This document shows positions 37,649 to 47,507 of a DNA stretch of 64,000 nt, one piece after another (position 1 is the stretch's first letter; every line of letters starts with the position of its first letter). Source of the DNA: Coriobacteriaceae bacterium (GTDB taxonomy: Bacteria > Actinomycetota > Coriobacteriia > Coriobacteriales > Atopobiaceae); the NCBI GenBank assembly GCA_004557505.1, contig SFGZ01000001.1, forward strand, positions 366,196 to 430,195, written 5' to 3'. The notes under the pieces were generated by a model. The model had not been told where the DNA came from. It saw only the letters and a list, made by a program, of their open reading frames with translations, and did no database searches. The translations under genes were made by a program, and so were the position numbers.

Positions 37649-39527
37649 GATGCACGGGGGGCGTCGCGCTCCCTCACCGGCGCTGGGGCTCTTTCTCGAC
37701 ACCTGCCAGAGGTGCCTGTATCTTGGGTTGGGCTACCTTGTCATCTGGCTCTGCTGGCTGGTTCCCCTGGCGCTGCGAATCGCCGGGCCAACCCCGCCCG
37801 AAGACCCCGCATATGAGCTTGCGCAGTCTGCCCTTGCCGTCCTGTCCCTCTCCGCGATCGTCTCGTTTGCGGCGGTCGCAGGCGCGTTCTCGTGGCTCTA
37901 CGATCGCAGGGCGGCGCAGCTCTACGGCATGATTCCGCTGCGGAGAGGGGCCATCTTCCTTGCGGCTGCGCTTGCGGGTATGGTTCCGCTCCTCGTCGCC
38001 GTGGGCGTATCCGGCTTTGTCTTTGCCGCGACGCTCGGCTTTGGACAAGGGGCGGCGGCGGTGCTGCCGTGGGTGGTGAGACACGCCCTGCTCATTCTTG
38101 CTTTTGGCGGCCTCTCTGCGCTGTGCGTACAGCTGGCGGGCCGACCGGTCTACGCCCTGCTGTGCTATCTTCTGGCCAACGCCTACGCATTTGCCGCGCG
38201 ACAGTTTGCGGAGACCCTCTACAGCATCGTCGCGCCATCGGTGATGTGGGCGTCCGTCGAGGAGCTCGATTGGGCAAGCCCGTTCGCACGCCTTGCACAG
38301 CTGTCGGCCTCCTGGTCGAGCACACATCCCTTCCCGGATCGCTCTCTCGACGCTGCCCTGGTGCAGGCCGTGGCCGTCTATGCCATTATGGGGCTCGCGT
38401 GCGCGGCGCTGGCGGCGCTGGTCTTCTCCCGCCGCAACCTCGAGCGTGCCGGCGATCCCTTTGTGAGCCCGGCCGTCCGCACCGCAGTGAACGTGCTTGT
38501 CAGCCTGCTCGTTGGGTTTGCCGTCGCTGGGCTTGTGCTTGCGACGTCGCTCTCGAACCGCTACGGCGTCTCCTCTCAGCTGGCCTCGATGCTCCATGGC
38601 GTCTCTCCCCAGCTGGCATGCGTCCTGCCGGTGGTCTTCTCGGTGCTGGTCTTTGCGGTGGCCGAGGTCATCATGGGTCACGGCGTCAAGGCCTTGCGCG
38701 GGCGCATCCCGGCGCTTGCGGCCACGGCGGCCGTCTCGCTTGTGGCGAGCATCGCCTGCGTGGGCTCTGCCGCAGACGCGGCGGCGTTTGTGCCCAAGCC
38801 CGAAGACGTCAGGAGTGCGACCGTGTCTGCCGTCTCCATGCCTTTTGAGGATGAGGGGGGCGTGGACCGCGTGTGCCGGCTGCACGGCACGCTTGCCGGC
38901 CTGGCCTCCGCCGGCGGCGAGCCCGTGACGACGGCCACCTATACGATGGTCATCGCGTACCAGATGAAGGACGGCACCAGCGTCATGCGCCAGTACCTGC
39001 TGCCTCTCAACGGAGACGATCTGCCTGCCGCAGACAGCGAGATGGCCCGGACGGTTGAGGACTTTGTCCGCGACCCCGCAACCACAGAGGCGCTTCGCGC
39101 GCAGATCGACGCGGTCCTGCTCGACGCGAGCTCGCCGCGCGTGACGGTGGGCTACCAGGAGTACGCGCCATACTCCCAGGAGGACGCGGCCTGGCATACC
39201 GAGGCCGTCCCATCCGGGGACTACGCGGCACTCCGTGAGGCGCTTGGCCAGGACATCGACGAGAACGGCGCAACCTGCGTGGTGCCGATGTTCCAGTCGA
39301 TGGTGGGTGCCTGCGACGCCGCTGGCACCTATCAGTACCATACCTCTATGAGAAGCATCCTGGGCACGGCGAGCGAGACGCCCTACCTCGCTGCCGTAAG
39401 CCTCCTGCCCACGGCGACGCCTGATGATGCTTCCGCTGACACGACCATCTACCTCAGCGATGGCGCGACGTCCCATACCGTCGCCTGGCTGCGCTCCCGC
39501 TATGGCTACGAGTTCGTCGAGCGCTGA
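37635..39527 (+). CDS. ABC-2-like permease with extracytoplasmic C-terminal domain
   Basis: 630 residues with about nine hydrophobic helices in the first 390 (for example VIWLCWLVPLALRI, FLAAALAGMVPLLVAVGVSGFVF, NVLVSLLVGFAVAGLVLAT, VVFSVLVFAVAEVIM). The roughly 240-residue remainder (from about 390) after the last helix is soluble, presumably outside the membrane, with no recognised motif. The ATG at 37635 has GGAGG at 8-nt spacing; ATG 37629 is only 2 nt from it. It is the membrane partner of the preceding ATPase. The 180 bp between this gene and prfA hold a weak hairpin and no gene. Confidence 0.82.
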   Translation: MASCEMHGGRRAPSPALGLFLDTCQRCLYLGLGYLVIWLCWLVPLALRIAGPTPPEDPAYELAQSALAVLSLSAIVSFAAVAGAFSWLYDRRAAQLYGMIPLRRGAIFLAAALAGMVPLLVAVGVSGFVFAATLGFGQGAAAVLPWVVRHALLILAFGGLSALCVQLAGRPVYALLCYLLANAYAFAARQFAETLYSIVAPSVMWASVEELDWASPFARLAQLSASWSSTHPFPDRSLDAALVQAVAVYAIMGLACAALAALVFSRRNLERAGDPFVSPAVRTAVNVLVSLLVGFAVAGLVLATSLSNRYGVSSQLASMLHGVSPQLACVLPVVFSVLVFAVAEVIMGHGVKALRGRIPALAATAAVSLVASIACVGSAADAAAFVPKPEDVRSATVSAVSMPFEDEGGVDRVCRLHGTLAGLASAGGEPVTTATYTMVIAYQMKDGTSVMRQYLLPLNGDDLPAADSEMARTVEDFVRDPATTEALRAQIDAVLLDASSPRVTVGYQEYAPYSQEDAAWHTEAVPSGDYAALREALGQDIDENGATCVVPMFQSMVGACDAAGTYQYHTSMRSILGTASETPYLAAVSLLPTATPDDASADTTIYLSDGATSHTVAWLRSRYGYEFVER

Positions 39528-39707
39528 GCGACTCCGGCGCGCTTTTCGCATGGCGTCTCATGCGCGCGGCCCGTGAGCCGCACGTGTGGGGCGCCGCCGC
39601 CTGAATCGAAGCGTCCCTGCGGTGGTAGACTTTGCAATGCTGACTAGTCATGCCGCGTCACCGCACGGCCCGCCGTGTGCCGCGGCCCACCTGCAAGGAG
39701 AACCGCC

Positions 39708-40775
39708 ATGCGCGACAAGCTCGAGAAGATCATTGCCGCGTACGAGGAGCTGGAGCAGAAGATGGTCGACCCGGCCGTCGTCTCCGACCCCAAGGAGTAC
39801 GCGCGCATCGCAAAGGAGCACGCCGACCAGGCCGCCCTCGTGGCCAAGGCGCGCGAGTACCTCCAGGCCCTCGACGACATCGAGGCCGCCAAGGAGATGC
39901 TCCACGAGGCCGCCGATGCCGAGGAAAAAGAGATGCTCCAGGCCGACATCTCCGAGAACGAGGCCAAGCTCCCCGCCCTCGAGGACGATGTCAAGCTCAT
40001 GCTCATCCCCGGCGACCCCAACGACGAGAAGGACACCATCGTCGAGATCCGCGCCGGCGTGGGCGGCGACGAGGCCGCCATCTTTGCCGGCGACCTCTTC
40101 GGCATGTACCAGCGCTTCTCCCAGTCGCACGGCTGGAAGATCGAGGTGCTTGACGCCAGCCCCGGCGAGGCGGGCGGCTTCAAGACCATAGAGTTCAAGG
40201 TCACGGGCGAGAAGGTCTACTCCGTCATGAAGTACGAGAGCGGCGTCCACCGCGTCCAGCGCATTCCCAAGACCGAGAGCCAGGGCCGCATCCAGACCTC
40301 CACGGCCACCGTCGCGGTGCTGCCCGAGGCCGACGAGATCGACATCCAGATAAACCCCGAGGACCTGCGTGTTGACACGTACTGCTCCTCCGGCCCCGGC
40401 GGCCAGGGCGTCAACACGACCTACTCGGCCGTGCGCATCACGCACATCCCCACCAACACGGTGGTGCAGTCGCAGGAGCAGCGCTCCCAGATCCAGAACC
40501 GCGAGGTCTGCATGCAGATGCTGCGCGCACGCCTCTACGAGGCCGAGCTCGAGCGCCAGCAGGCCGAACAGGGCGCCGAGCGCCTCTCGCAGATTGGCCA
40601 CGGCAACCGCTCCGAGAAGATCCGCACGTACAACCAGCCGCAGGATCGCGTCACGGACCACCGCATCGGCTTCAACTCCACGTACAACGGCGTGCTTCTC
40701 GGCGACCAGCTGGACACCGTGATCGACGCCTTGGCCGCAGCGGACCGCGCCGAGAAGCTCGCGCAGGCGGTGTAG
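39708..40775 (+). CDS. prfA: Peptide chain release factor 1
   Basis: 355 residues, normal length. It recognises UAA and UAG. The codon-recognition region reads IPKTESQGRIQTS, giving PKT at the class-I RF1 PxT position, and the catalytic GGQ is in SSGPGGQGVNTTYSAVRI, the Gln that PrmC methylates. The helical N-terminal domain and the C-terminal QDRVTDHRIGFN are as expected. The ATG at 39708 follows AAGGAG. prmC begins 9 nt downstream, the common prfA-prmC pair; a TAGACT hexamer lies about 80 bp upstream. Confidence 0.96.
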   Translation: MRDKLEKIIAAYEELEQKMVDPAVVSDPKEYARIAKEHADQAALVAKAREYLQALDDIEAAKEMLHEAADAEEKEMLQADISENEAKLPALEDDVKLMLIPGDPNDEKDTIVEIRAGVGGDEAAIFAGDLFGMYQRFSQSHGWKIEVLDASPGEAGGFKTIEFKVTGEKVYSVMKYESGVHRVQRIPKTESQGRIQTSTATVAVLPEADEIDIQINPEDLRVDTYCSSGPGGQGVNTTYSAVRITHIPTNTVVQSQEQRSQIQNREVCMQMLRARLYEAELERQQAEQGAERLSQIGHGNRSEKIRTYNQPQDRVTDHRIGFNSTYNGVLLGDQLDTVIDALAAADRAEKLAQAV

Positions 40776-40783
40776 GGCGAGGC

Positions 40784-41824
40784 ATGGCCAACCAGACATG
40801 GACGATTAAGCGCATCCTGGACTGGACGCGCGGCTACCTCGGGCGCAGGGGCGACGAGCACCCGCGGCTCTCGGCGGAGTGGCTGCTGAGCGACGTCACG
40901 GGGCTCTCCAGGGTCCAGGTCTACATGAACTTCGACAAGCCGCTCACCCCGGCCGAGCTCGACGCCATGCACCACGCGGTGGAGCGCCGCGGTCGCGGCG
41001 AGCCGTTGCAGTACGTGACCGGTGAGATGCCCTTCCGCCACATCGTCCTGCACTGCGAGCGCGGCGTGCTCATCCCGCGGCCCGAGACGGAGGTCTTGGT
41101 CGATGCCGCGCTCGAGGGCGTCGACGCGGCACCGCTCGCCTTTCCCGCCATCCTGGGCGATGCGCCCGAACCAGTGGGGGGCGAGGCCTCTGCCTCGGAC
41201 GCCGGAGATGCATCGTCCCGGGGCGTGGAGCCTGCCGAGGGGGACGCCGCCCGCGGGCAGGGCGCCGGGCCGGCGGAGCCGCCCGTGCTGGTCGGGCCCG
41301 GCTGCCGTGTGCTCGAGATCGGCACCGGCACCGGCTGCGTCGCGCTTTCCATTGCAAGCGAGCGCCCGGGCACCCGCGTGGTGGCCACGGACCTCTCGCC
41401 GCAGGCGGTGGCTCTGGCCATGCGCAACCGCGACGCGCTGGGGCTTGCGCATGCGGTCGGCGTGGTCGAGGGAGACCTCGCCTCGGCCGTGGACCAACGG
41501 CTCATGGGCACCTTCTCGGTGCTCGTCTCCAACCCGCCCTACATCCCCTCGGCCGTCGTGCCCACGCTTCCGCAGGAGGTCATTGGCTACGAGCCGGGCC
41601 TTGCGCTCGACGGGGGAGAGGATGGCCTGGACGTCTTCCGCCGCATCCTCGGGCTGGCGCCCCGCGCGCTGGCGCCGGGCGGCATGCTCTGCTGCGAGCT
41701 CTTCGAGGACAACGTTGGGGCCGCCGCCGTGCTGGTGCGCGCCCAGGGCGGCTGGGCCAGCGCCGAGGTGAGGGAAGACCTCACGCATCGCCCCCGCGTC
41801 CTCGTCGCCGTGCGCGAGGGCTAG
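40784..41824 (+). CDS. prmC: Release factor glutamine methyltransferase
   Basis: 346 residues; methylates the GGQ glutamine of release factors using SAM. The N-terminal helical domain has LSAEWLLSDVTGLSRVQVYMNFD and GEPLQYVTGEMPF. The MTase core has VLIPRPETEVLVD, motif I VLEIGTGTGCVALSIA and the catalytic NPPYIPS. Between the PRPETE and motif I segments lie about 75 residues rich in Ala/Gly/Pro/Glu, against roughly 15 in typical PrmC, an apparent disordered insertion. It lies 9 nt after prfA, its substrate gene. No terminator was identified in the 176 bp that follow. Confidence 0.93.
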   Translation: MANQTWTIKRILDWTRGYLGRRGDEHPRLSAEWLLSDVTGLSRVQVYMNFDKPLTPAELDAMHHAVERRGRGEPLQYVTGEMPFRHIVLHCERGVLIPRPETEVLVDAALEGVDAAPLAFPAILGDAPEPVGGEASASDAGDASSRGVEPAEGDAARGQGAGPAEPPVLVGPGCRVLEIGTGTGCVALSIASERPGTRVVATDLSPQAVALAMRNRDALGLAHAVGVVEGDLASAVDQRLMGTFSVLVSNPPYIPSAVVPTLPQEVIGYEPGLALDGGEDGLDVFRRILGLAPRALAPGGMLCCELFEDNVGAAAVLVRAQGGWASAEVREDLTHRPRVLVAVREG

Positions 41825-41926
41825 CCGCGTCGGCCCGTCGCCCCAAAGCCGCCCTCCGGCACAGCCCCGTCCGCCATCCGCGCCCACGCCTACCGCTGAG
41901 CTGTCTCTCAGGTGTCGCTTGCCGAT

Positions 41927-41961
41927 TTAACTTCATATATTAAGTAGCACATCCTGATAAT
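41927..41961 (+). promoter_or_regulatory. Candidate control region of the GH101 gene
   Basis: An AT-rich island holds the near-palindrome ACTTCATATATTAAGT (41930-41945) and GATAAT (41956-41961), a plausible -10, 40-45 bp before the start codon. No good -35 is present at 17 bp, so the assignment is tentative. The palindrome could bind a sugar-responsive regulator. Confidence 0.3.
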
Positions 41962-42000
41962 GGTGTGTGGTATCACGAACCTCGGCATCTAAGGAGCGAG

Positions 42001-45000
42001 ATGGACACGACATACCTCCCGGTGTGCGTCGGCAGCCGTCCCATGTGCCTGCCGCTGCGCCTGCTTGCGTCCGCTGCGCTGGCTCTCGCCGTTCTGGCGG
42101 TGGGGCTGGCCTTCCCGACGGTCTCACGGGCCGCCGACAATGCGATCACGATGGCGCACCTCACCTCTGGGCCGGGCAACGGCAACGGCCACTTTGGAGG
42201 CTCCAAGCCCGAGGCCTTCGTCCTGAGCGAGGACGCGTCCCTCACCTCGGGCGCCATCTCGGCCAAGGTCGTCATTTCCAGCGAGGAGGCAAACACCCGC
42301 TTCCGCCTCGTCACCAAGTACGTCAGCGACGACGAATGGGGGTTCGTCGCCTATGACACCGGGGGATGGATCTGGCAGCACGGGCAGAGCTCCTATGGGG
42401 CCATCTCAGGCCTGCCCAAGCCCTCCGCTGGCGTGCCCCTCTCGCTCTCGGTGCGGTATGAGGGCAGCGACATGGTCGTGTCGGTCGACGGCACGGAGGC
42501 GCGCGTCAGCGATGCCGGCATGGTCGCCCTCAAGGACAAGGCGGGCAAGGTCGGCTTTGGCGGCGCCACCTACGGGAGCGCTTCCACAGACCTCTGGTTC
42601 TCGGGCGTGACGGTGGGCGAGAAGCCCCTTGCCACGACCTCGTTCGCACCCTATGCCGGGAGCGCCGAGGGCTACGTATGGAACGCGGAGGACAGCTTCA
42701 GGCTCCCCTCCGGCCGCAAGTGGATCACCGTCACCTCCGGTAGCAACAACGGCGGCGGCCACGAGTATGGCAACGCGTCTGCGGCAGGCCCGGCCCTGCT
42801 CCTGGACACCTCGCGAGAGGTGACCGCGGGCGACACCGTCTCGCTCAAGCTCCAGCCCATCACGAGCAACAACCTGGGCGTGTTCTACTCCTACGTCGAT
42901 AACGACAACTGGGCCTACATCGGCTGGGACTCCTCCAGCCACTGGTACTGGCAGTACAAGAGCAACGGCCAGGGGACCTACGGCTCGTTTGGCGGCGATC
43001 TGCCCGACCCCAGCGCGGATGCGCCCCTCGACATCTCCATCACGGTCAACAGGGAGAACGTAGGCCTCGCCGTCGGCGGTAAGAAGGCCTCCGCCTCGGT
43101 CCAGGGGCTGGGCGACGCCGTTTCGGGCTTCCAGGGCGCGCATGCGGGCGTGATGACCAAGCAGCGGAACACCTCCCTCAAGTTCTCCGAGTTCAAGATC
43201 GGCGAGAAGGACTGCATGGAGGACGTCTGGGCCTTTGCGGCGGATCGGGCCGGGCAGTCCTTTACCGAGGAATACGTTAACCTGGCGGATCTCACCGGCA
43301 CTGTGACTAAGGAGGACGGAACGCCCCTCGCAGGCGCCACGGTGCGCGTGGGGCCGCTCGCCGCGACGACGGGCGATGACGGCACCTACACCATAAAGGA
43401 CGTCGAGGCCAAGCAGCAGACCGTCGTCGCCTCCGCCCCGGGCTACGTGGCGCAGAGCAAGGAGTTCGAGCTCGACGGCAGCGCCGAGAAGAACGAGTGC
43501 GACTTCTCGCTCTCTCCCAAGCCCACCGTCGACCTCTCCCAGTTCCGCACCATCGAGTCCGACAGCCTCAAGGTCTACGTGGACCCCAACTTCCCGGCGG
43601 TGGCCCGCTACGAGACCAAGGGCGGCACGCCCGCGTTCATGCGCGGCCAGGAGGCCAGGCTCACCACGGTCGCCATCAACGGCCAGCAGCTCACCCCGCA
43701 GGTGACATCTGCCATCGAAGGCTCCACGGCGACCTACGAGCTGTCCATGAGCGGTACCGGCGGCCTCTCCCTCACGATGGGCGTCAAGATAACCGTTGAC
43801 GGGCGCAACGTCACCTACAAGGTCACGAGCGTCGAGAAGGCAGCCGGCTGCCCGGCAATCGCGACCATCGACATCCCCGGCCTGAACCTCGCGACCGTCG
43901 ATGCGGCCGACGTCGCCGCGGACGCCGCGGCGACCTTCGCCGGTGCCGTCATGTCCACCGACACCAACAAGAGCGGAGACCGCTTCGTCACCTTCGCCAA
44001 CGGCTTCGAGCCCAACAAACCCGAAAGCTTCATGTACGGCTTTGTCACCAACCGCGACCTCTCCGCGGGCGTGTGGAGCAACTCCGAGGCCGAGGGGGAC
44101 AGGCGCATCGTGCGCAACAACGGCCTCGACACCATGAGCCTCACGAGCGCACCGTGGTACTACGAGCGCGGCGACAAGAACGCCCAGGGCTACCAAGGCG
44201 AGTTTCCCGCAAGCGAGCTACCTGAGGCGAAGGTCTGCATCGCCGGTGACCTCAATCAGGACGATGCCATCGACTGGAATGACGGCGCCATCGCCTATCG
44301 CGACATCATGAACGTGCCCTATGGGTCCGAGCGCATCAAGGACCTCGTGAACTACCGCATCGTCATGAACTTCTCGAGCGAGGTCTCAAACCCCTACTCC
44401 GTGACGGCGGACAACATCAAGAAGGTCTACCTCAACACCGACGGCCTGCCCCAGGCGGTCATGCTCAAGGGCTACGGCAACGAGGGGCACGACTCCGCCA
44501 ACTCCGAGTACGCCGACATCTCCACCCGCGAGGGCGGGGTCAAGGGCTTGAAGGACCTCATCGAGGTGGCCCACCAGTACGGCACCGAGGTGGGCATCCA
44601 CATCAACGCGCAGGAGGCGTACCCCGAGGCCCGCTCGTTCAACGAGGACATGATATCCGGCCAGGGCAACGGCTGGGGCTGGCTCGACCAGTCCGTGGTC
44701 ATCAACAAGCTCTGGGACCTCAGCTCCGGGGCGCGCTGGAAGCGCCTCGTCCAGCTCTCCGACCGTCTCAACGGCACGAGCCACCTGAGCCTCGACTGGG
44801 AGAAGGGCGCCTACGTCAAGGACTCGCAGGGCACGGTTGACGTCCAGCCCGGCGACGCCTCCCTTCTCTCCGCCTGCGAGGCCTCGGGCACCAACCTCGA
44901 CTTCATCTACCTTGATGTCTGGTATCAGGACGCCTGGGAGACCAGGAACATCGCCAGGCAGATCAACTCGCTGGGCTGGCGCTTCTCGACGGAGTTCCCC

Positions 45001-47400
45001 TACGAGGGGGAGTATGACTCCACCTGGAGCCACTGGGCGACCGACACCAACTACGGAGGGTCGGGCACCAAGGGCGTGAACAGCGAGGTCGTGCGCTTCA
45101 TCCGCAATGACCTGCGCGACGTCCAGGTCCTCAACAACCCCGCCTTCGGCGGGACGGCCGACAACCCGCTCCTCGGCGGCTACCAGCTCTACGGCTTCGA
45201 GGGCTGGGGCGGCGACGCCGACTACAACCGCTACATCACCCAGACCTTCCTCATCAACCTGCCCACCAAGTTCCTCCAGCACTACCAGGTCACCAAGTGG
45301 GAGGACTACGCCGAGGGCGAGCAGGGCCCCGCAGCCAACCGCGAGAAGCAGATCACGCTCAAGGGCGAGCAGGGCGAGACCGTCGTGGTGAAGCGGAACG
45401 AGACGCGCCGCTCCGACGCCATCATCGAGCGCACCATCACGCTCGACGGCCGGGAGGTCCTTCGCGACGGGGCGTACCTCCTGCCCTGGACGGACGCCAC
45501 GACCGGCGAGACCAAGCTCTACCACTTCAACTACGACGGCGGCAGCACCACCTGGACCCTCCCCGACGGGTGGGAGGGCGCGACGCTCTACCAGCTTACC
45601 GACCAGGGCCGTGTCAAGGCTGACAACTACTCCATCGCCGGCGGCAAGGTCACCATCAACGCGCAGGCGGCCACGCCCTACGTGCTCGTGAGGGAGGGCT
45701 CCGTCGCCCCCGCGCTCAAGGCGGCCTTCGGCGAGCGCACGCACGTGACCGACCCGGGGTTCAACTCCTATGCCGACGGGGCGAGCCTTGACGGGTCGGT
45801 GTGGTCCGGCGACGTCGATAGCCCCGCCGTCAGCGTGACCCATGCGACGACGGGAGACCAGCGACTCACCGTCTCGTCCACCGAGAAGGACGTGGCGCTG
45901 AGCACCACGCTGCGCGACCTCGCCCCCGGCACCCGCTACGTGCTCGAGGCCTACGTGGGCAACGAGTCCGACGCCACCGCCACGCTCTCGGTGGACACGG
46001 GCGGCGCGACGTCCTCCCAGCGCACCGCGCGCTCCATCCTCCAGAACTACGTGGACAGCGACCAGAAGCATGGCGCGAACAGCCACATGCAGCGCATGTA
46101 CGTGTCGTTTACGGCCGAGCAGCCCACGGCAACGCTCTGGTTCGCGCGCACCGCAGGCACGGGCTCGACCTACCTGGACGACATCCGCGTCGTTGCCAGC
46201 CAGATGCCCACGCAGGACGCGAACGGCAACCTCGAACAGGACTTCGAGGACGTGGTCTCGGGCTACTATCCCTTCGTACTCTCGGGGACGCAGCGTGGCG
46301 GCGACTCGCGCACGCACCTCTCGCAGCTCAACGCCCCCTACACCCAGTACGGCTGGCGCGGCAAGCAGGTGAGCGACGCGCTCTCCGGCAACTGGTCGCT
46401 CAAGCATCACGCGGCCAACACGGGGATGATCTACCAGACCATCCCGCAGAACCTGCGCTTCGAGCCCGGAGTCACGTACCGCGTCGAGTTCGACTACCAG
46501 TCGGGACCCAGCGCCTACCGCTTCGTCTCTGGTGTGGGCGAGAAGGCAGACCCCCGCGCCTATGACGCCGACCTCACGGGCATCCTCGCCTCCACGGCCG
46601 GCGATGGCCAGACCAGGCACGTCTCCGTAGAGGTCACGGGTGACGAGAGCGGCCAGACCTGGGTGGGCCTTTGGGAGGACGGAAGCCTCGCGGGTAAGGG
46701 CTCGAACGGCCAGCAGGACTTCGTGCTCGACAACCTCAAGGTGACGCGCATAAGCGAGGTGCCTGAGCCTACCGCGCCCGACACCGCGGCGCTGGCGCGC
46801 TCCGTTGACGCCGCGGCCGCCCTTGACGAGGCCGCCTATACCCCCGAGAGCTGGGACGCCCTCGCTCAGGCCCTCGCCGTGGCCCGGGCGCAACTGGCGA
46901 GCCCCCAGGGCCAGGAGTCCGTCGACGCTGCCGCCGCAGCCCTTGACGCCGCCGTGGAGCAGCTGGTCGAGAAGCCTGCGCCCGAGCCTGGCACGGACCC
47001 CGAGCCGGGCACGGACCCCGAGCCGGGCACGGACCCCGAGCCGGGCACGGACCCCGAGCCTGGCACGGACCCCGAGCCTGGCACGGACCCCACGCCCACC
47101 CCGGACCCCGAGCCCACCCCGGACCCCGAGCCTGGCACGGACCCCACGCCCGTCCCGGACCCCAACCCCGCCCCCGGTACCAATCCGAGCTCGGGGGCCA
47201 CGCAACTGGGCCACGACTCCGGCACTGCCAGCACGGGCAACCACCCTGGCGGCGGCGATGCCGCGCCCGCGTCCACCACGCAGGCCCTGCCTGGCACCGC
47301 CGACCGTGGAAGCGGCGCAACCGCGGCCGCCATGGGCCTGGGCGCCATGTGCCTGGGGGCCGCCGGGCTCCTTCGCCTGCGGAGGCGCCGTCGCGCCTAG
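42001..47400 (+). CDS. Cell-wall-anchored GH101 endo-alpha-N-acetylgalactosaminidase
   Basis: 1799 residues. It releases core-1 disaccharide (Gal-beta1,3-GalNAc) from mucin-type O-glycans. A signal peptide is cleaved near SRA-A (about 44). Two beta-sandwich, LamG-like domains (about 46-205, 210-410) and a carboxypeptidase-regulatory-like domain (about 427-500) follow. The GH101 catalytic region has DLNQDDAIDWNDGAIAYRDI near 750, nucleophile Asp972 (FIYLDVWY) and acid/base Glu998 (RFSTEFP), matching Asp764/Glu796 of the pneumococcal enzyme. Then come galactose-binding-like domains (about 1255-1580), a FIVAR-like helical unit (about 1595-1655), PEPGTD repeats, and LPGTA, a hydrophobic helix and an Arg-rich tail as sortase signal. 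Confidence 0.92.
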   Translation: MDTTYLPVCVGSRPMCLPLRLLASAALALAVLAVGLAFPTVSRAADNAITMAHLTSGPGNGNGHFGGSKPEAFVLSEDASLTSGAISAKVVISSEEANTRFRLVTKYVSDDEWGFVAYDTGGWIWQHGQSSYGAISGLPKPSAGVPLSLSVRYEGSDMVVSVDGTEARVSDAGMVALKDKAGKVGFGGATYGSASTDLWFSGVTVGEKPLATTSFAPYAGSAEGYVWNAEDSFRLPSGRKWITVTSGSNNGGGHEYGNASAAGPALLLDTSREVTAGDTVSLKLQPITSNNLGVFYSYVDNDNWAYIGWDSSSHWYWQYKSNGQGTYGSFGGDLPDPSADAPLDISITVNRENVGLAVGGKKASASVQGLGDAVSGFQGAHAGVMTKQRNTSLKFSEFKIGEKDCMEDVWAFAADRAGQSFTEEYVNLADLTGTVTKEDGTPLAGATVRVGPLAATTGDDGTYTIKDVEAKQQTVVASAPGYVAQSKEFELDGSAEKNECDFSLSPKPTVDLSQFRTIESDSLKVYVDPNFPAVARYETKGGTPAFMRGQEARLTTVAINGQQLTPQVTSAIEGSTATYELSMSGTGGLSLTMGVKITVDGRNVTYKVTSVEKAAGCPAIATIDIPGLNLATVDAADVAADAAATFAGAVMSTDTNKSGDRFVTFANGFEPNKPESFMYGFVTNRDLSAGVWSNSEAEGDRRIVRNNGLDTMSLTSAPWYYERGDKNAQGYQGEFPASELPEAKVCIAGDLNQDDAIDWNDGAIAYRDIMNVPYGSERIKDLVNYRIVMNFSSEVSNPYSVTADNIKKVYLNTDGLPQAVMLKGYGNEGHDSANSEYADISTREGGVKGLKDLIEVAHQYGTEVGIHINAQEAYPEARSFNEDMISGQGNGWGWLDQSVVINKLWDLSSGARWKRLVQLSDRLNGTSHLSLDWEKGAYVKDSQGTVDVQPGDASLLSACEASGTNLDFIYLDVWYQDAWETRNIARQINSLGWRFSTEFPYEGEYDSTWSHWATDTNYGGSGTKGVNSEVVRFIRNDLRDVQVLNNPAFGGTADNPLLGGYQLYGFEGWGGDADYNRYITQTFLINLPTKFLQHYQVTKWEDYAEGEQGPAANREKQITLKGEQGETVVVKRNETRRSDAIIERTITLDGREVLRDGAYLLPWTDATTGETKLYHFNYDGGSTTWTLPDGWEGATLYQLTDQGRVKADNYSIAGGKVTINAQAATPYVLVREGSVAPALKAAFGERTHVTDPGFNSYADGASLDGSVWSGDVDSPAVSVTHATTGDQRLTVSSTEKDVALSTTLRDLAPGTRYVLEAYVGNESDATATLSVDTGGATSSQRTARSILQNYVDSDQKHGANSHMQRMYVSFTAEQPTATLWFARTAGTGSTYLDDIRVVASQMPTQDANGNLEQDFEDVVSGYYPFVLSGTQRGGDSRTHLSQLNAPYTQYGWRGKQVSDALSGNWSLKHHAANTGMIYQTIPQNLRFEPGVTYRVEFDYQSGPSAYRFVSGVGEKADPRAYDADLTGILASTAGDGQTRHVSVEVTGDESGQTWVGLWEDGSLAGKGSNGQQDFVLDNLKVTRISEVPEPTAPDTAALARSVDAAAALDEAAYTPESWDALAQALAVARAQLASPQGQESVDAAAAALDAAVEQLVEKPAPEPGTDPEPGTDPEPGTDPEPGTDPEPGTDPEPGTDPTPTPDPEPTPDPEPGTDPTPVPDPNPAPGTNPSSGATQLGHDSGTASTGNHPGGGDAAPASTTQALPGTADRGSGATAAAMGLGAMCLGAAGLLRLRRRRRA
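46981..47088 (+). repeat. Six 18-bp tandem repeats encoding PEPGTD
   Basis: Units CCCGAGCC[T/G]GGCACGGAC at 46981, 46999, 47017, 47035, 47053 and 47071 encode the proline-rich wall-spanning stalk; degenerate PTPDPEP units continue to about 47180. Near-identity implies recent expansion, so copy number probably varies between strains. Confidence 0.9.
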
Positions 47401-47423
47401 CGCATAGAACGGGGAGAACGGAG

Positions 47424-47451
47424 GGGGGCGGGGCCGAGCGGTCCCGCCCCC
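47424..47451 (+). terminator. Terminator of the GH101 gene
   Basis: GGGGGCGGG pairs with CCCGCCCCC around a 10-nt loop, 24 nt after the stop codon. Confidence 0.65.
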
Positions 47452-47507
47452 GTGCTATTGTTCAACAGCGCGGGACATCCCCGCATCTGGCGTTCACGGG
47501 AGGAACA

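Noticed and set aside
46981..47088. CRISPR-like array within the GH101 gene
   Set aside because: Contiguous 18-bp units in frame, encoding a proline-rich stalk.
44386..47244. 952-codon open frame antisense to the GH101 gene
   Set aside because: Low-complexity Arg/Val/Gly translation; the sense strand has catalytic motifs, a signal peptide and an anchor.
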